A stretch of 64,000 bases of DNA from Urechis unicinctus (taxonomy: Eukaryota; Annelida; Polychaeta; Xenopneusta; Urechidae): assembly GCA_034190875.2 (NCBI GenBank), contig CM067354.1, positions 37,825,646 through 37,889,645 of the forward strand, written 5' to 3'. The translations under genes were made by a program, and so were the position numbers. The notes under the pieces were generated by a model. The model saw nothing but the letters and a program-made list of their open reading frames with translations, searched no databases and was not told the origin of the DNA. How positions within the stretch are numbered: the first letter of the stretch is position 1; the number at the start of each line of letters is the position of its first letter. This document shows, piece by piece, positions 14,801 to 27,800 of this stretch.

Positions 14801-17800
14801 GCGTGTGATGATGATGCTAGTTATGATGTAGCTTGTGATGATGATGCTAGTTATGATGTCAGTAGTTGGTACGTGATATTTGAAAAGCATTTGATGATGT
14901 TTATCTTTACACTTATTATTAGTGTGTTTGGGCTTGTGTATCAGTGTATCAGTGTATAAGCCAATGGGTGAGTTTGTGTTAAATACAATAAGAGTATCAG
15001 TGTATAAGCCAATGGGTGAGTTTGTGTTTAATACAATAAGAGTATCAGTGTATAAGCCAATGGGTGAGTTTGTGTTAAAGTCAATAAGAGTATCAGTGTA
15101 TAAGCCAATGGGTGAGTTTGTGTTTAATACAATAAGAGTATCAGTGTATAAGCCAATGGGTGAGTTTGTGTTAAAGCTAATAAGTGTATCAGTGTATAAG
15201 CCAATGGGTGAGATAGTGTTACAGCTAATGAGAGTATCAGTGTATAAGTCAATGAGTGAGTTAGTGTTAAAGCTAACGAGAGTATCAGTGTATAAGCCAA
15301 TGGGTGAGTTAGTGTTAAAGCCAATAAGAGTATCAGTGTATAAGCCAATGGGTGAGTTAGTGTTAAAGCTAATGCGATTATCAGTGTATAAGCCAATGAG
15401 TGAGTTAGTGTTGAAGCTAATGCGAGTATCAGTGTATAAGCCAATGAGTGAGTTAGTGTTAAAGCTAATGAGAGTATCAGTGTATAAGCCAATGAGTGAG
15501 TTAATGTTAAAGCCAATAAGAGTATCAGCGTCAATGTATAGGTCAATGGGTGAATTAGTGTTAAAACCTATGAGTGTATAGTCTTGGTGTTCGTACGTTC
15601 TTACTCATTGCTTGATGATAACACCAGTCCGACCGTGACGTCTGCAGATTCACCCTTATATACCTGTATTGTATTGATATATCTTCGTGTAATTTGTCAG
15701 GCAACATATGGATTTAAGTTCCACTTGATGAGCTGTTGAGAATAAGGTCATTCGTGCCACCAAAGCTTCCGTCATCTTCATTGGCCGATGATGTTACGTT
15801 CTGCTGCTGCCAGGCACGCAATACCAGGCGGCAATCCTGCCACTGGCGGCTCGCTGGCGTCTAAACTCGATTTAATCCCTGGCCTTGGTACATACTCACT
15901 TTAATGGGCGTAAATTTTAATAGGACCATTTGATGTAAGCAAACATTCACGCTACTAATGGCGTCTTGAGAAACGCTTGCGGTACTTGCCTCCCAACTCC
16001 TCCTCATAGCGCCAGCTGCGCGCGCACTCCTTGTCTGAAGTATCATAATAAGCAACATAGTTTGGGAACATGCTGCCCGCAGGTATTGTCATTCTGAGAC
16101 TGCTCGGGGTCATCAAGGCCAATTGACATAGGATTTCAGGGCCTTTTGCTTTCACACTGACATGAATGAGCATCTTCCAGTTGTCCTATACCACGTATAG
16201 CGCATACTGTCTGTTAGTGCATTCTGAATGCCCATATCTGGCGGGGTGTAAGGCTGCCTTTGGTGATGACACATTTCATCTGGGGCTCCTGATAGCTTAA
16301 GTGCTGGTGGAGAGTACGCTCTAGGTAGTGGTATTGGTCAGAAAAAGGAGGAATACAAAATATCCCGATGGACATAAGCGGTAAGTGCCATCCTTTCAGC
16401 GTAATCAATATATGTCACTTTCACTAACACAATAAAACTTCAAAGCCTCGATTCCGACATCTGAGGAATAAAAATATTTTATTAAAGGTGATTACTGATG
16501 TGAGCGCTGAGGAAAAGGAACAGCCACCATGATCCAATCTCTGAATGTAGAACATCTATGATTTCAAGGCGCAACTGAACACCTGCACGCGTAAACTTAC
16601 TAACACCCATGACAGTGACGCACCTACAAGTGACGCGCCACACCAAACCAACCCGTGTGTCAGTGACGCAACGCCCCAACCGCTCGGAAAACGATGAATG
16701 CCGAAGCAACATGGATTTACTGAATGCCTTTCTGTCAATGGAGGATGAGGATGCCGGTGTGGAGTTCTCTATGGCGTGCCCACGTGTCTGAATGATGCTG
16801 GTGACGCGTGGTGCTCTGCCAATGGCGTAGAATATATTTATTTAAGAGACAAAGGGTTTATTATAAAAACTCTATTTTTTTTCTAACGAAACTCTTAACT
16901 TTCGCCTTTGGCCTTGGCCAACATAACAGAAGCTACAGAAGCATTAAAACTTGGCCTAAGGTCAAGTCAATTGGAGAACCTTGTGGCGTGTGGTCTGATG
17001 CTGAGAGATAGTTGTAGGGGGAGAACAAAATGAATTCCTTCGGAACAGCGCACCATGACAATGCAGGGCGTGGAGTTGCGTGAGCGCAAAGATGTAATCA
17101 TCAATACAGGGTGAGAGATGAGATCTGACTGGCTGTCGGGATTCAGTACATAATCAGGCAAAGGCCCCGCAACTTTCCGTGAGATTTAATGCTATCGAAT
17201 TTCTACTAGCTCATCAATAGCGTTCATAGTTAAGCACTAATCCAATCACAATGCATCCTATATCGTTAAGTGAAAGGCGTTTGCTAGCGCTGCAGTTGCC
17301 ACCTCATTCATCATAGGGTGAGTGTTGGCCATTACAAATCGTTGATATGTTTAGAGACATGCCCAAATGCGTTAAAGTAATTTATTTGTTTGAAATTTTG
17401 CAATTATGGACTTGTTACTCACCTGGATTCGATTTGATGATGTAGTCTAGTATGTAGGCTTCCTTCAATGACTCTAGCGCCACTAGGTTCGAGCCGAACG
17501 CTGAACAATACTCCCGCGCGTCGTGCCACGAGGTGTTGAAGTTTGAAAAGCGATAACAGGACGACCACGTGCCGACCCCGACGAACTCTGGGGGACACTG
17601 GATGGGGGCGCTGTCGTAGCCCAAGCCACGCCCACTGCGCGACTTCATCTTCAGTAGATTCATGGACGCCGTCATCTCGCGCAGGTCAGATTTGATCTGC
17701 CGGATGTGACGAAGGGATCGAATTGAGAGGCCCTCCATCATCCGCACCAGTTTTCGTTCTAAAACTTCAAGTTTTTTTATTTGATCTTCTGCGGGTTCGG

Positions 17801-20800
17801 ATTCGGCGGGCGCTTTGGAGACGGTTGGGATCTGTGTGGAGTACGTACCATAAGTGGGTTCATCTTGTGACATAGTACAGCTGGAGCGCGCCAGAATCAT
17901 GTGGTAGCGGCAGCCACCCTGATAGAGGGTACACTGGTTACTGGTGACCAGCGGGTCCGTGCTCTGGCTCCTGCCGGCCACAATAAGGCTGGCTAGTGCA
18001 CAATATATTACCATTGACATCCACATGGTTCTCAAGCTATATGCCTTAACTCGAATCTATTCCACAATATATCCTCCTGCTTAGGTTAGAACCGTTGTTG
18101 CGATCTCTAGGTTGCTGTTATCCCTGCATGGCGGGTTTTCGTTCGGTCAGCAGAGAATGTAGCCACCAAGTGGCGACGTGGATATGTATATATCATATAG
18201 TCAAAAACCACTACTATTCGGGTTCTTCTTTGTGTCAAGCCAAGTCGAGAGGAACGAACAATTGAGACACTGTGTTTAAATGCGCTCCCTCACCTGTGTT
18301 TGACCAGCTGGCCGTACGACCTTATCAATGCTTCTGACTATAATCCCACAACGTTAAATTAGTTAAATCGTCTGGTTTTGTCAAGCAAACAGCCTTCTAT
18401 ATTTTTACACACCTTACCGAATTGTTGGCAAATTCCGTTTCCAATATCGTGTTTATTGCAGCTGACTGAGCGCTCGTGTGATGCTAATGCAGCTGTGATG
18501 CCAGCAGCTTTTAAACTTTCACCACCTCCCAGAAGTGTTAATAGGGAGATACTGAGGCAGAATTAGAGAAGATCTCGCCAATATCTACTGATGAGGCGCT
18601 CGGGGTGTGCGCATGCGTGGAGGGCAAGAGGCAGCCTCCTTGATCCGACAGGTCGTCGATGTTGTCAGTGGCTACCTTTCCCACAACATCCGTCCAATAG
18701 AGGGCGCTGATCGAGGAGAAGGCTGGTCTTGCCTTATAGGAGAGAACGCGCCAACAGACGCGTGGTTTTACGCGTCTTGTCTACAGAAGGCCTATCTAGC
18801 CGCTTTGACACACACGTACATATGAGATGGTTCAATCTGTAAACGTTCCTTTCTGGAAAGGACAATAGAGTGGAATAGGTCGAAAGTTATTTTTCTCCTC
18901 TCCAGCAGGTTCAAGAGGGCGTAAGGTCAACTAGCAAGCTTGCACCAAACAAATGTGTACCAGGATTCGAAATGCTGCCTCTATAAGGGACGCTTAAGTG
19001 ATATTTTACTCTAATTTAATATGGGAGAGAGTTACAGAAGTGCTACTATCGTTTGGCCGCGGATGTGATCTTTTCATGATTCTGGGAAGTGTGGTGTGGA
19101 GATGGGGCGGAAAGCTAATTAACCTATAAAAAACCCCTGCAGGCCAGCCAGTTTCCATCATGTCCGACATGACCGTATGTCATTCATATGTATAAGGATT
19201 GCTTTTTAGTTTCCGTCGGGGATTATGATACAGTGATTGGCTGTGCAACGCGTATTGAAGATGCAAACGATAGTGCCAATGTTGACCCCATGAAACCAAA
19301 GATGTGCACACAATTGACGCCAATGATTTATTGATTTATTGTTTGGTGAATATCGTATGCTTAGTGGGTATGGTTTGCCGTGTAAATGCTTCTCGTATTG
19401 TACAAGACGTGCATTTATAGGGTCGCAGAATGGTGTACAACTAGAGTAAGTAACACATTACTGTTAGAAACTTCTCTCCGACTTCATGAGATCCAAATCA
19501 TGACATCCATGACATTGTTTTCACCCCCCCCCCCCCCCCCCCCCCCCCCCCACCCAATGTAACGTAAAGGCCATGAGGCCGCCTGGAGCGGATACATAGA
19601 AGCCTGAACAAAATACTACTGTTGGTCCACTTCAAGTGATTGAATTCTCCGGTATTTGTCTATTTCAAGTTGCTATCGATGAGCTGAGCAGTAAGATCCG
19701 AGGTTTCCATCGGCCTCGGCCGCACCGCCGCCAGCGTTCCTCTCTATCCTGCTGTCGATTAACGATGCCACACAGATTAATGCACTGCTAAGCAAACAAC
19801 ACTTGCAAATTCACGCTTGATTAAGGGTGTCTGTTCAGCATTTTCACAACATGAATGAGTGGCAGCGCTGGCTCGAAACTTCGCTTTTGCACAGCTGTGG
19901 AGATATAGCGCTATGTGTTGACTTGGTCTCCGTGTTTATGGGACGTCGAGCCATCAACGTCGACGCGTGGCCACATTCCGTTCATTACATTCAGCTTACA
20001 AAGGACTGCCTGTAATGTCTGTCATTCCTAGAGTATATACTCACACACCCAGGCACTAGAGTCTAAAAACGGCACTTTCTGGCCGCTTACATATATAAAG
20101 ATTTATATATTAGAATCCAGGGTGGAGGGGCGTTTCAAGACACGAGTGCCTGTGTTCACCCCATGCGAATGACTGAAGTCAATAACTAGGTTTTGCGATG
20201 AAATAATAAGCATTCTACGGCTGTGCTGTCCTGTATAAGAGGAATCTCACTTTGTAAATGTGTCAATTTCTCCGGCAATGTTTGCTTCCATTGTACAACA
20301 CCACAACGTAACAATAACGGTTAGTGATTTGATCGTGGCTATTTAGCTGCTGATTATGACTTTTCAGGTAATCATGGTATTTGATGTGATCGTGATGATT
20401 AATGCGACTATGTTAATTTATGTGATCATGGTTATTTTTTTATCAAGGTTATTTTCGTAATCAATGTTATTTATGTGACCACGGTTATGTACGTGACTAT
20501 GTTATCAATGCGACTACGGTTATTTGTGTGATCATGATTATTTAGCCGATTGTGACTTTCAGTGTAATCATGATTATTTCTGCGATCATGGTTAATTGGC
20601 TGACTACATCCATTAATCTCGACATAAACATGGTTATGCAGCTGATCATGGTTATGTAGCTGATCATGGTTATGTAACTAATCATGGTTATGTAGCTGAT
20701 CATGGTTATGTAACTAATCATGGTTATGTAGCTAATCATGGTTATGTAGGTAATCATGGTTATGCAGCTAATCAAGGTTATGTAGCTGATCATGGTTATG

Positions 20801-21830
20801 CAGCTAATCATGGTTATGTAGCAGATCATGGTCATGCAGCTGATCATGGTTATGTAGCTAATCATGGTTATGTACCGATCGCCGTTATATCAACATATCA
20901 TGGTCATTTAAGTGATCCTGGCAATTAGTCATATCATTTCGGGTGATGAGACTCGATAACTTTCTAAATATACATCGCAAAGAATTTGTTTTGGGGTATG
21001 TTCCAAGTATCTCCAACGAACAATACATCGCAATTAAATCTTACTCATTCAGTCGAACACCTACCATATAGGTATATCACCTAGACAACAGATGTGCGTT
21101 CAGTTCCCAACCAATTGTTCACTGCTGTCATGTCTCTGCCCCAGACAGAGATGGACCGTTTGGCACCAGATCTCACGATCTAGAGAAATGCATGTCTTGC
21201 AATGCTGACAATGGCAAAACAACGTGAGCGACGAGAAAGCTTCATTAGCTACATAGCACTGGCATCGTCGGCGCTTGTTGAGGGTGACGTAAGCGCATGT
21301 GCGTCAATGGAATCGTCACTGGCATACCTTAGTGTAACTCATGCTTAAACGCTGTATATTCGAGCGGTTGCTTGTCGGTAGCAGTCGAGCTGCAAACTCC
21401 CAGCCCTACAAATCGTGGATAGAATGACCAGGTAGCATTAAATGCTAGTCTAATCCTGTTTACCTATTGCTTCGGTATGCTCAGTTTGACATAGTTGCTA
21501 CTTTGAAAAATTTATTTAATCAAACGGAATGAGTTCCATTAACCCGTTAATGTGAAATGGATTGGCACCGCTGTTTAAGGATGAATTGTTCCCAACACAC
21601 AGACTCACGCGTGTACCTCTGACCTGGTGGTGACCCAAGCTGATGAAGCTGTAATGTTAGCTAGGGTGGTAAATAGGTTTCTAAAGCCCAGCGGGCATTG
21701 ATTCATTTGACATGATACTTAGTAACTGTACTATTGAAGGGAATGTTCACCATTCATTGGCCGGGGTGGGTCGGAGGAGGGGGTGTGGGGGTGCGTCCTC
21801 GCACCTCCCGTGCATGGGGTAGGGACTGAT

Positions 21831-21892
<62 letters not shown>

Positions 21893-24800
21893 CTGAAGCA
21901 ATAGCAGAAGAATCAATACTAACGACTAACGCCCGTCGTCATTGCTGTCATCAAATGCGCCGTTATGATCATCTTAGTGAAATTTAAACTAGGTGTAAGT
22001 ATCATTGTTGGGCACAACCCCATATCTTAATTAACACTAAACGCAGACGAAATCAGAAGACACCCTCTGTGTGACAGGCCCAGGTGGGACGACTCGTGTT
22101 CTCCCCGGGTCAACGCGCCGCAGATATCAGTATCCGTATTCTGGACAACATAATCCCAGAGAGCGAGAAAAGTTTCCGCGTCGAGTTACTGAATCCCAGT
22201 GGCGGCGCCGCGGTCGGCGTTGGATCGGTCATAACGGTCACGATACAGCACTCGGATCAAGCGTACGGCGCCTTCCAGTTTGCACAAGATGCCTTGTTCA
22301 TGCAAGTGGAGGAGTTGGGCTTGTTGTCGGAGGCTGGCGTACTCTACAGCCAGCTGCCACTTACGGTAAGCTGCCAACTGAGTGTTCAGTGATCAGTTTA
22401 CATGGTGCAATAAACTGTTATCATCAAACTATAGCAGATACTCGAATGTAACGTGATGGCTCATAATGTTTTCTGTAAAAAATAGTTATCTGGATACTCT
22501 TGGTTATAGATACTCTTCAACAAGACGAACTGAGTGATGGACATAGTTGAGTGTATATTAAAAATAATAATTTTATTTGCTATTGTCTGATAGTAATCAC
22601 ACCTTTTTCACAGGTTGTGCGTGATGGTGGCAGCATAGGACAGGTAAATGTCTCGTGGAGAATCCAGGATGATCGGGAGCAGGACTTCCTGCAGGACACA
22701 GGTGTGGTTGCGTTTGATGACGGCGAGCAGAGAGGGGAGTTGATGTTAATGGTTCGCGATGACAACGTACCTGAGCTGGATGAAACCTACATCGTGGTGC
22801 TCACAAGTGCCACAAAGGTGAGACAATACCTGATTAATCAACCAACAGGTGACTCAGTTTAGCAGCCAAACAGGTTAGACAAAACTTGATCAATCAACTG
22901 ACAGATAACTCACAGGTAAGACGATAGCTGTTAATTAACTGACAGATGACTCCACTACAAGGGGCCACACAGGTGACACAATACCTGGTTAATCAACTGA
23001 TAGAAAGCTCATTCACAGGTGTTATACTCAGCCTCTCTCCATCAGTATGGGTTTTGGTTATAGAAACAATGGTAACTTGACACTTCATATCTACTTACAA
23101 ATTTATTAATTGTGGTTCATTCCTTTAAATTGTTTTGTAAAGCATTTTAAAAGATGGCATTGTCTTATCTACAAAACATGATTACCCTTATTGACTGCCA
23201 TATCAGGGATCTCTGGGGGAATCCAGCAAACTGCGATCTAGTGTCACCATTGTTGCCAATGACAACCCTTATGGGACGTTTGTCATCTCCCCGAGCAACC
23301 GACCAATCAGACTGGATGAGCAGCATACAGGTACCTCGCTACAGTGTAATCATCTCATCATAGTACACATAGTTCCTGTCATGTTATGACAAGCAATTTT
23401 ATACTATCATGATATTTTCATGACATGATCTGAATATGTTTTAGAAGAATTGTTCTTAAACGCTGTCTGGTGTCAGTTGTTATTGCTCACCCTGCTGTGC
23501 CATGTGTGTGTAGACGTGGTGATCAGTGTGATAAGACAGGCCCAGTCAGGTACGTTTGGCACGGTGCGTGTGGACTACGCCACCCTACAGCCCTGGGAAA
23601 CCTACCCCTACCTGCCAGGGGGTGTGGCGCGGGCAGACATGCAGGACTTTGTGAACAGTTCGGGTTCTGTGGTGTTCGAGGCTGGGCAGATGGAGCAGAG
23701 GTTTAATATCACCATTCGGGAGGATGATGAGGCAGAAGTGGATGAGGCAGTGTATGTGAGGCTCATTCGCAGTGTCCTCCTGCAGCCGGGCGACCTCACC
23801 AGCACAGGTCAGATGCACTCAGTGATGGGTGAAGATAACTGTCACGTCAGTCAATGATGGGTGGAGATAACTTTCACATCACTCAATGATGGGTGGAGAT
23901 AACTGTCACGTAACTCAATGATGGGTGGAGATAACCGTCACGTCACTCAATGATGGGTGGAGATAACTTTCACGTCACTCAATGATGGGTGGAGATAACT
24001 GTCACATCACTCAATGATGGGTGGAGATAACTCACATCACTCAATGATGGGTGGAGATAACTGTCAAATTATTTTGATGATAAACTATATTCTATATTTT
24101 TTATATTACAGATTTGACTAGTTGTTATAGGTGAGGTGAATGTGTGTTTTTTGTGTGTGATGTAGTGACAGGTTCGCCGAGTGTGGGAGAGGCAGTGGAC
24201 ACTATAGCCCAAATCATCATCAATCAGAACGATAATCCTAATGGCATCCTGGAGTTGTCACAGGATGACGTGAGGGTCGATGAGGATTTCACAGGCACCC
24301 TCGTCTCGGTCATACGTTCAGGAGGCACGTTTGGCTCAGTGAGTGTCTGCTTCACTCTCTAATGCTTGGTTTATTCCTCGTGTAGTTCAGATTTACCATG
24401 CTGCTGTTTTATTATGATTAATAATTAATTAATTTCATGGTTTTAGCATTATGGTGCATTATCTTGATACTATTTCTAACATGATGGTAAATATACTCTA
24501 CTTATACACAAACAATGTTCAGGCTTGATAAGCTACTCTTCCATGTATATTTGATTTCCTGTTGCTAATCACAGTCTATGTGTATGTCAGGTGACCGTTG
24601 GGTTTGAGGTGTCCCATATTGTTAATCACAGTCTATGTGTATGTCAGGTGACCGTTGGGTTTGAGGTGTCCCATATTGTTAATCACAGTCTATGTGTATG
24701 TCAGGTGACCGTTGGGTTTGAGGTGTCCCATATTGTTAATCTTAGTCTATGTGTATGTCAGGTGAATATTGGGTTTGAGGTGTCCCATATTGTTAATCAC

Positions 24801-27800
24801 AGTCTATGTGTATGTCAGGTGAACATTGGGTTGAGGTGTCCCATATTGTTAATCACAGTCTATGTGTATGTCAGGTGACTGTTGGGTTTGAAGCGTCAGC
24901 GGACTCAGCCACTGCTGGTCTCGACTACAGCGTGTCCTCTAGCACTGTCACATTGCTGACGGGCGAGACATCTAAACCCTTGCCTGTCGAGATCATTAAT
25001 GACCGCGTTCCTGAGCTAGAGGAGGGCTTTGTGATTAGACTGCTGCCTCAGGTAACAGGTGGTGCTGTACTGGGAGAGAGGACGCAGGTGGCTGTTACCA
25101 TAGCTGAGTCTGATGATCCTTATGGAGCGTTTGGTGAGTCAAGCAATCACTAACATACTACATACAGGCAGGTGTCAATGGTAGCAGCATTAATTGTGTG
25201 TGCTGGTGTGTTTTCAGGGTTTGAGTCAGTGCTACTCAGTGTGGCTGAACCAGAGGGCACTACTGACAGTGGTGAGGTGGAAATACCTGTCATTCGTACT
25301 GGCGGAACAAGAGGTGTGGTGTCCGTACAGTGGGAGGCTACCCTCCGAGGTCTGTATACAGAATGGTTATGAAATTAAGTATGATGCACTGTGAAATGTT
25401 ATCCATGACAACATCTAATATGACCTTGGATATACTCTGAATTTACCTGTACACATTTTATGATATTGATTGAAACTTCAACATTGTCTTTATCATCAGA
25501 TATTACCTCGTCTGAAATGACCTCTTTTATAGTCTGGAATGACCTCTGACATTGGTTGACCTTTGACATTGTCTTTTTCATCCTCTGTGTGACTGTAGGG
25601 GAAGCAGCTTCATCTGACATAAGCCCCAGTTCTGGTATTGTGTATTTTGTGAGCAACCAGGCACGCCATGTCATAAAATTGTCTGTTCTGCGCGATGATG
25701 CACCTGAGGGAATTGAGGTAGGTCAGATTGTAGATCTGTTACAGCTTATTCCATATGCTAATCTATAGTATTGTCTGTTTAGTCACCATTTATGTACATT
25801 TCCTATCCATATCATGTTATCGGTTGCACTTGCTCCTTACTGATAATGACCAGCTTTGATCCGATCACGGGTAGAAAGTTGTCATCAAAACCACAGTTTA
25901 TATCGTATAACTAAATCCTAAATTATCCACATTGTATTTGCTACTTTGTGACAGCTGATTGAGGTAATATTGAGGTCAGCCAGTGGTGGAGGTCGAATCA
26001 TGGCGGATAAGTCACGATTCACCCTACAAATCCTGCCCAATGATAACCCTCATGGTACTGTGGAGTTCAGTCAGCAGCACTATGTTGTCAGAGAGAAAGA
26101 GAATAATGGAACTCAGGGAATAGCTGTGGCACGCATGTAAGTTGATGTTAACCCTACAGAAAGTGTGAGTGGTGTATGGATGAGCATGTACTGACCTCAT
26201 CAGCTAACTGTGGTTTAGTTGTGAGAATCAACAATCATTGTTCTACAGACAGTGCTCTCGGGTGAGTTGTAATGGGAACGCTCATCATGCTGGGATAGTG
26301 TGTCCTGTAATCCCTCCTTATGCTATGTGTGTTATCAGAGGGGGTAACTACGGTCGGTTACGAGTAACGTGTAGCGTGGAGGAACTAGACATCCTCTCAC
26401 TGGCTCTGTCAGCTGGCCGCACTGTGTACACATTCTACCAGGATGCCATGCCCAACATGGCACTCCCCATGGCTGGCACCAACTGGGATGTCAGCACTGA
26501 GGCTGATCCACTTACTGTAAGTACCATTGGTATAATGGCTCACCCACATAAGGCAGTTTTATTGACTCACCCACATAAGGCTGTTATAATGATTCACCCA
26601 CATAAGGCTGTTATAATGACTCACCCACATAAGGATGTTATAATGACTCACCCACATAAGGCTGTTATAATGACTCACCCACATAAGGCTGTTATAATGA
26701 CTCACCCACATAAGGCTGTTATAATGACTCACCCACATAAGGATGTTATAATGACTCACCCACATAAGGCCGTTATAGTGACTCTTACATAAGACTGTTA
26801 TAATGACTCACCCACATAAGGCTGTTATAATGACTCACCCACATAAGGATGTTATAATGACTCACCCACATAAGGCTGTTATATTGACTCTTACATAAGA
26901 CTGTTATAATGACTCACCCACATAAGGCTGTTATAATGACTCACCCACATAAGGCTCGGACATAATGCTGTTAGGATGATTTTTTGACATAAGGCTCTTA
27001 TAATTGCCCTTACTCCTATTGCTGTTACAAAGGCTCTCTCATATAAGATATGTATTGGGCTTGAAGTGCAAGCCATGAATTCACAATATGAGTTGTGTTA
27101 TGTTAAGTGGTTTGTGCCTATTTGATCACAATAGATATACTTAACTAATAATACTATTTCTGTATCCACTAGATAAAATCACCAATATCTGTGGAGTTTG
27201 ATATAGGCCTTATTGTCTCTATACAACATGTGCATGCTTGCAGGCCTGTGCCACATTCTGCCTCATCACAGAGGCCTGCATGTCGTTTGACTATAGCAGT
27301 GACCTGGTTGACTGTAACTGGTTCACCACGGGGGACTACCAGTTCCTCAATGCAAGGCAGGGATACATATTCTATGCCAAGGACCAAACGCTGGTAAGAT
27401 CCTTATCCTGAAACTCATGGGTTCTATTCATTATTTCACATAGAGCAAAGTGTGAAATAATAGCATGGTTTTGTGGATGATAGCTCATCATGATTCTCTC
27501 TTGTTCCACTCAGACCGGGCCTCTGTATGACGGCCGTGCCCTCGCTAGCTTGGACTTCATTGCTGAGCAGAGGACACTTGTCATTGATGACGGTGACACG
27601 GAGGGTCAGCTCCGAGTGACCATACTGACTGATGACCTGCCAGAGTTAGAGGAGGCTTTCACTGTAAAGCTACTGGGGGTAGAGCTTGTAGACCTCACCC
27701 CGCTCAATCCGCTCAACGTGCCTCGCCTTGGCAACCAACTGACTAGTACAGTTGCCATAGCAACCAATGATGATGCTAATGGTGTGTTCCGTATCTATAG

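Larger units (their letters stand above)
8414..22083 (+). other. Giant ADGRV1 intron (13.67 kb) hosting an antisense lectin gene
   Basis: The intron is bounded by CAG/GTGAGT at 8413 and CCCAG at 22083, phase 0 on both sides; all other introns here are about 0.1-2.3 kb. It holds the minus-strand C-type lectin (11634-18026) and five tandem arrays or microsatellites, listed separately. I see no other gene in 9250-11630, 11880-14530, 16180-17400, 18100-20600 or 20900-22080. Those stretches are AT-leaning, stop-rich and lack recognisable protein motifs or tRNA-like boxes. Confidence 0.85.

Noticed and set aside
14922-15581. 219-residue ORF with 16-residue repeats, and its antisense ORF
   Set aside because: It is only the 48-bp minisatellite read in frame; both strands are open because the unit is a multiple of three.
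20542-20865. ORF of MISYIT repeats
   Set aside because: 18-bp tandem repeat read in frame.
26238-26792. 184-residue ORF with HPHKAVIMT repeats
   Set aside because: It runs out of ADGRV1 exon 26 into an intronic 27-bp minisatellite; the exon ends at a clear GTAAGT.
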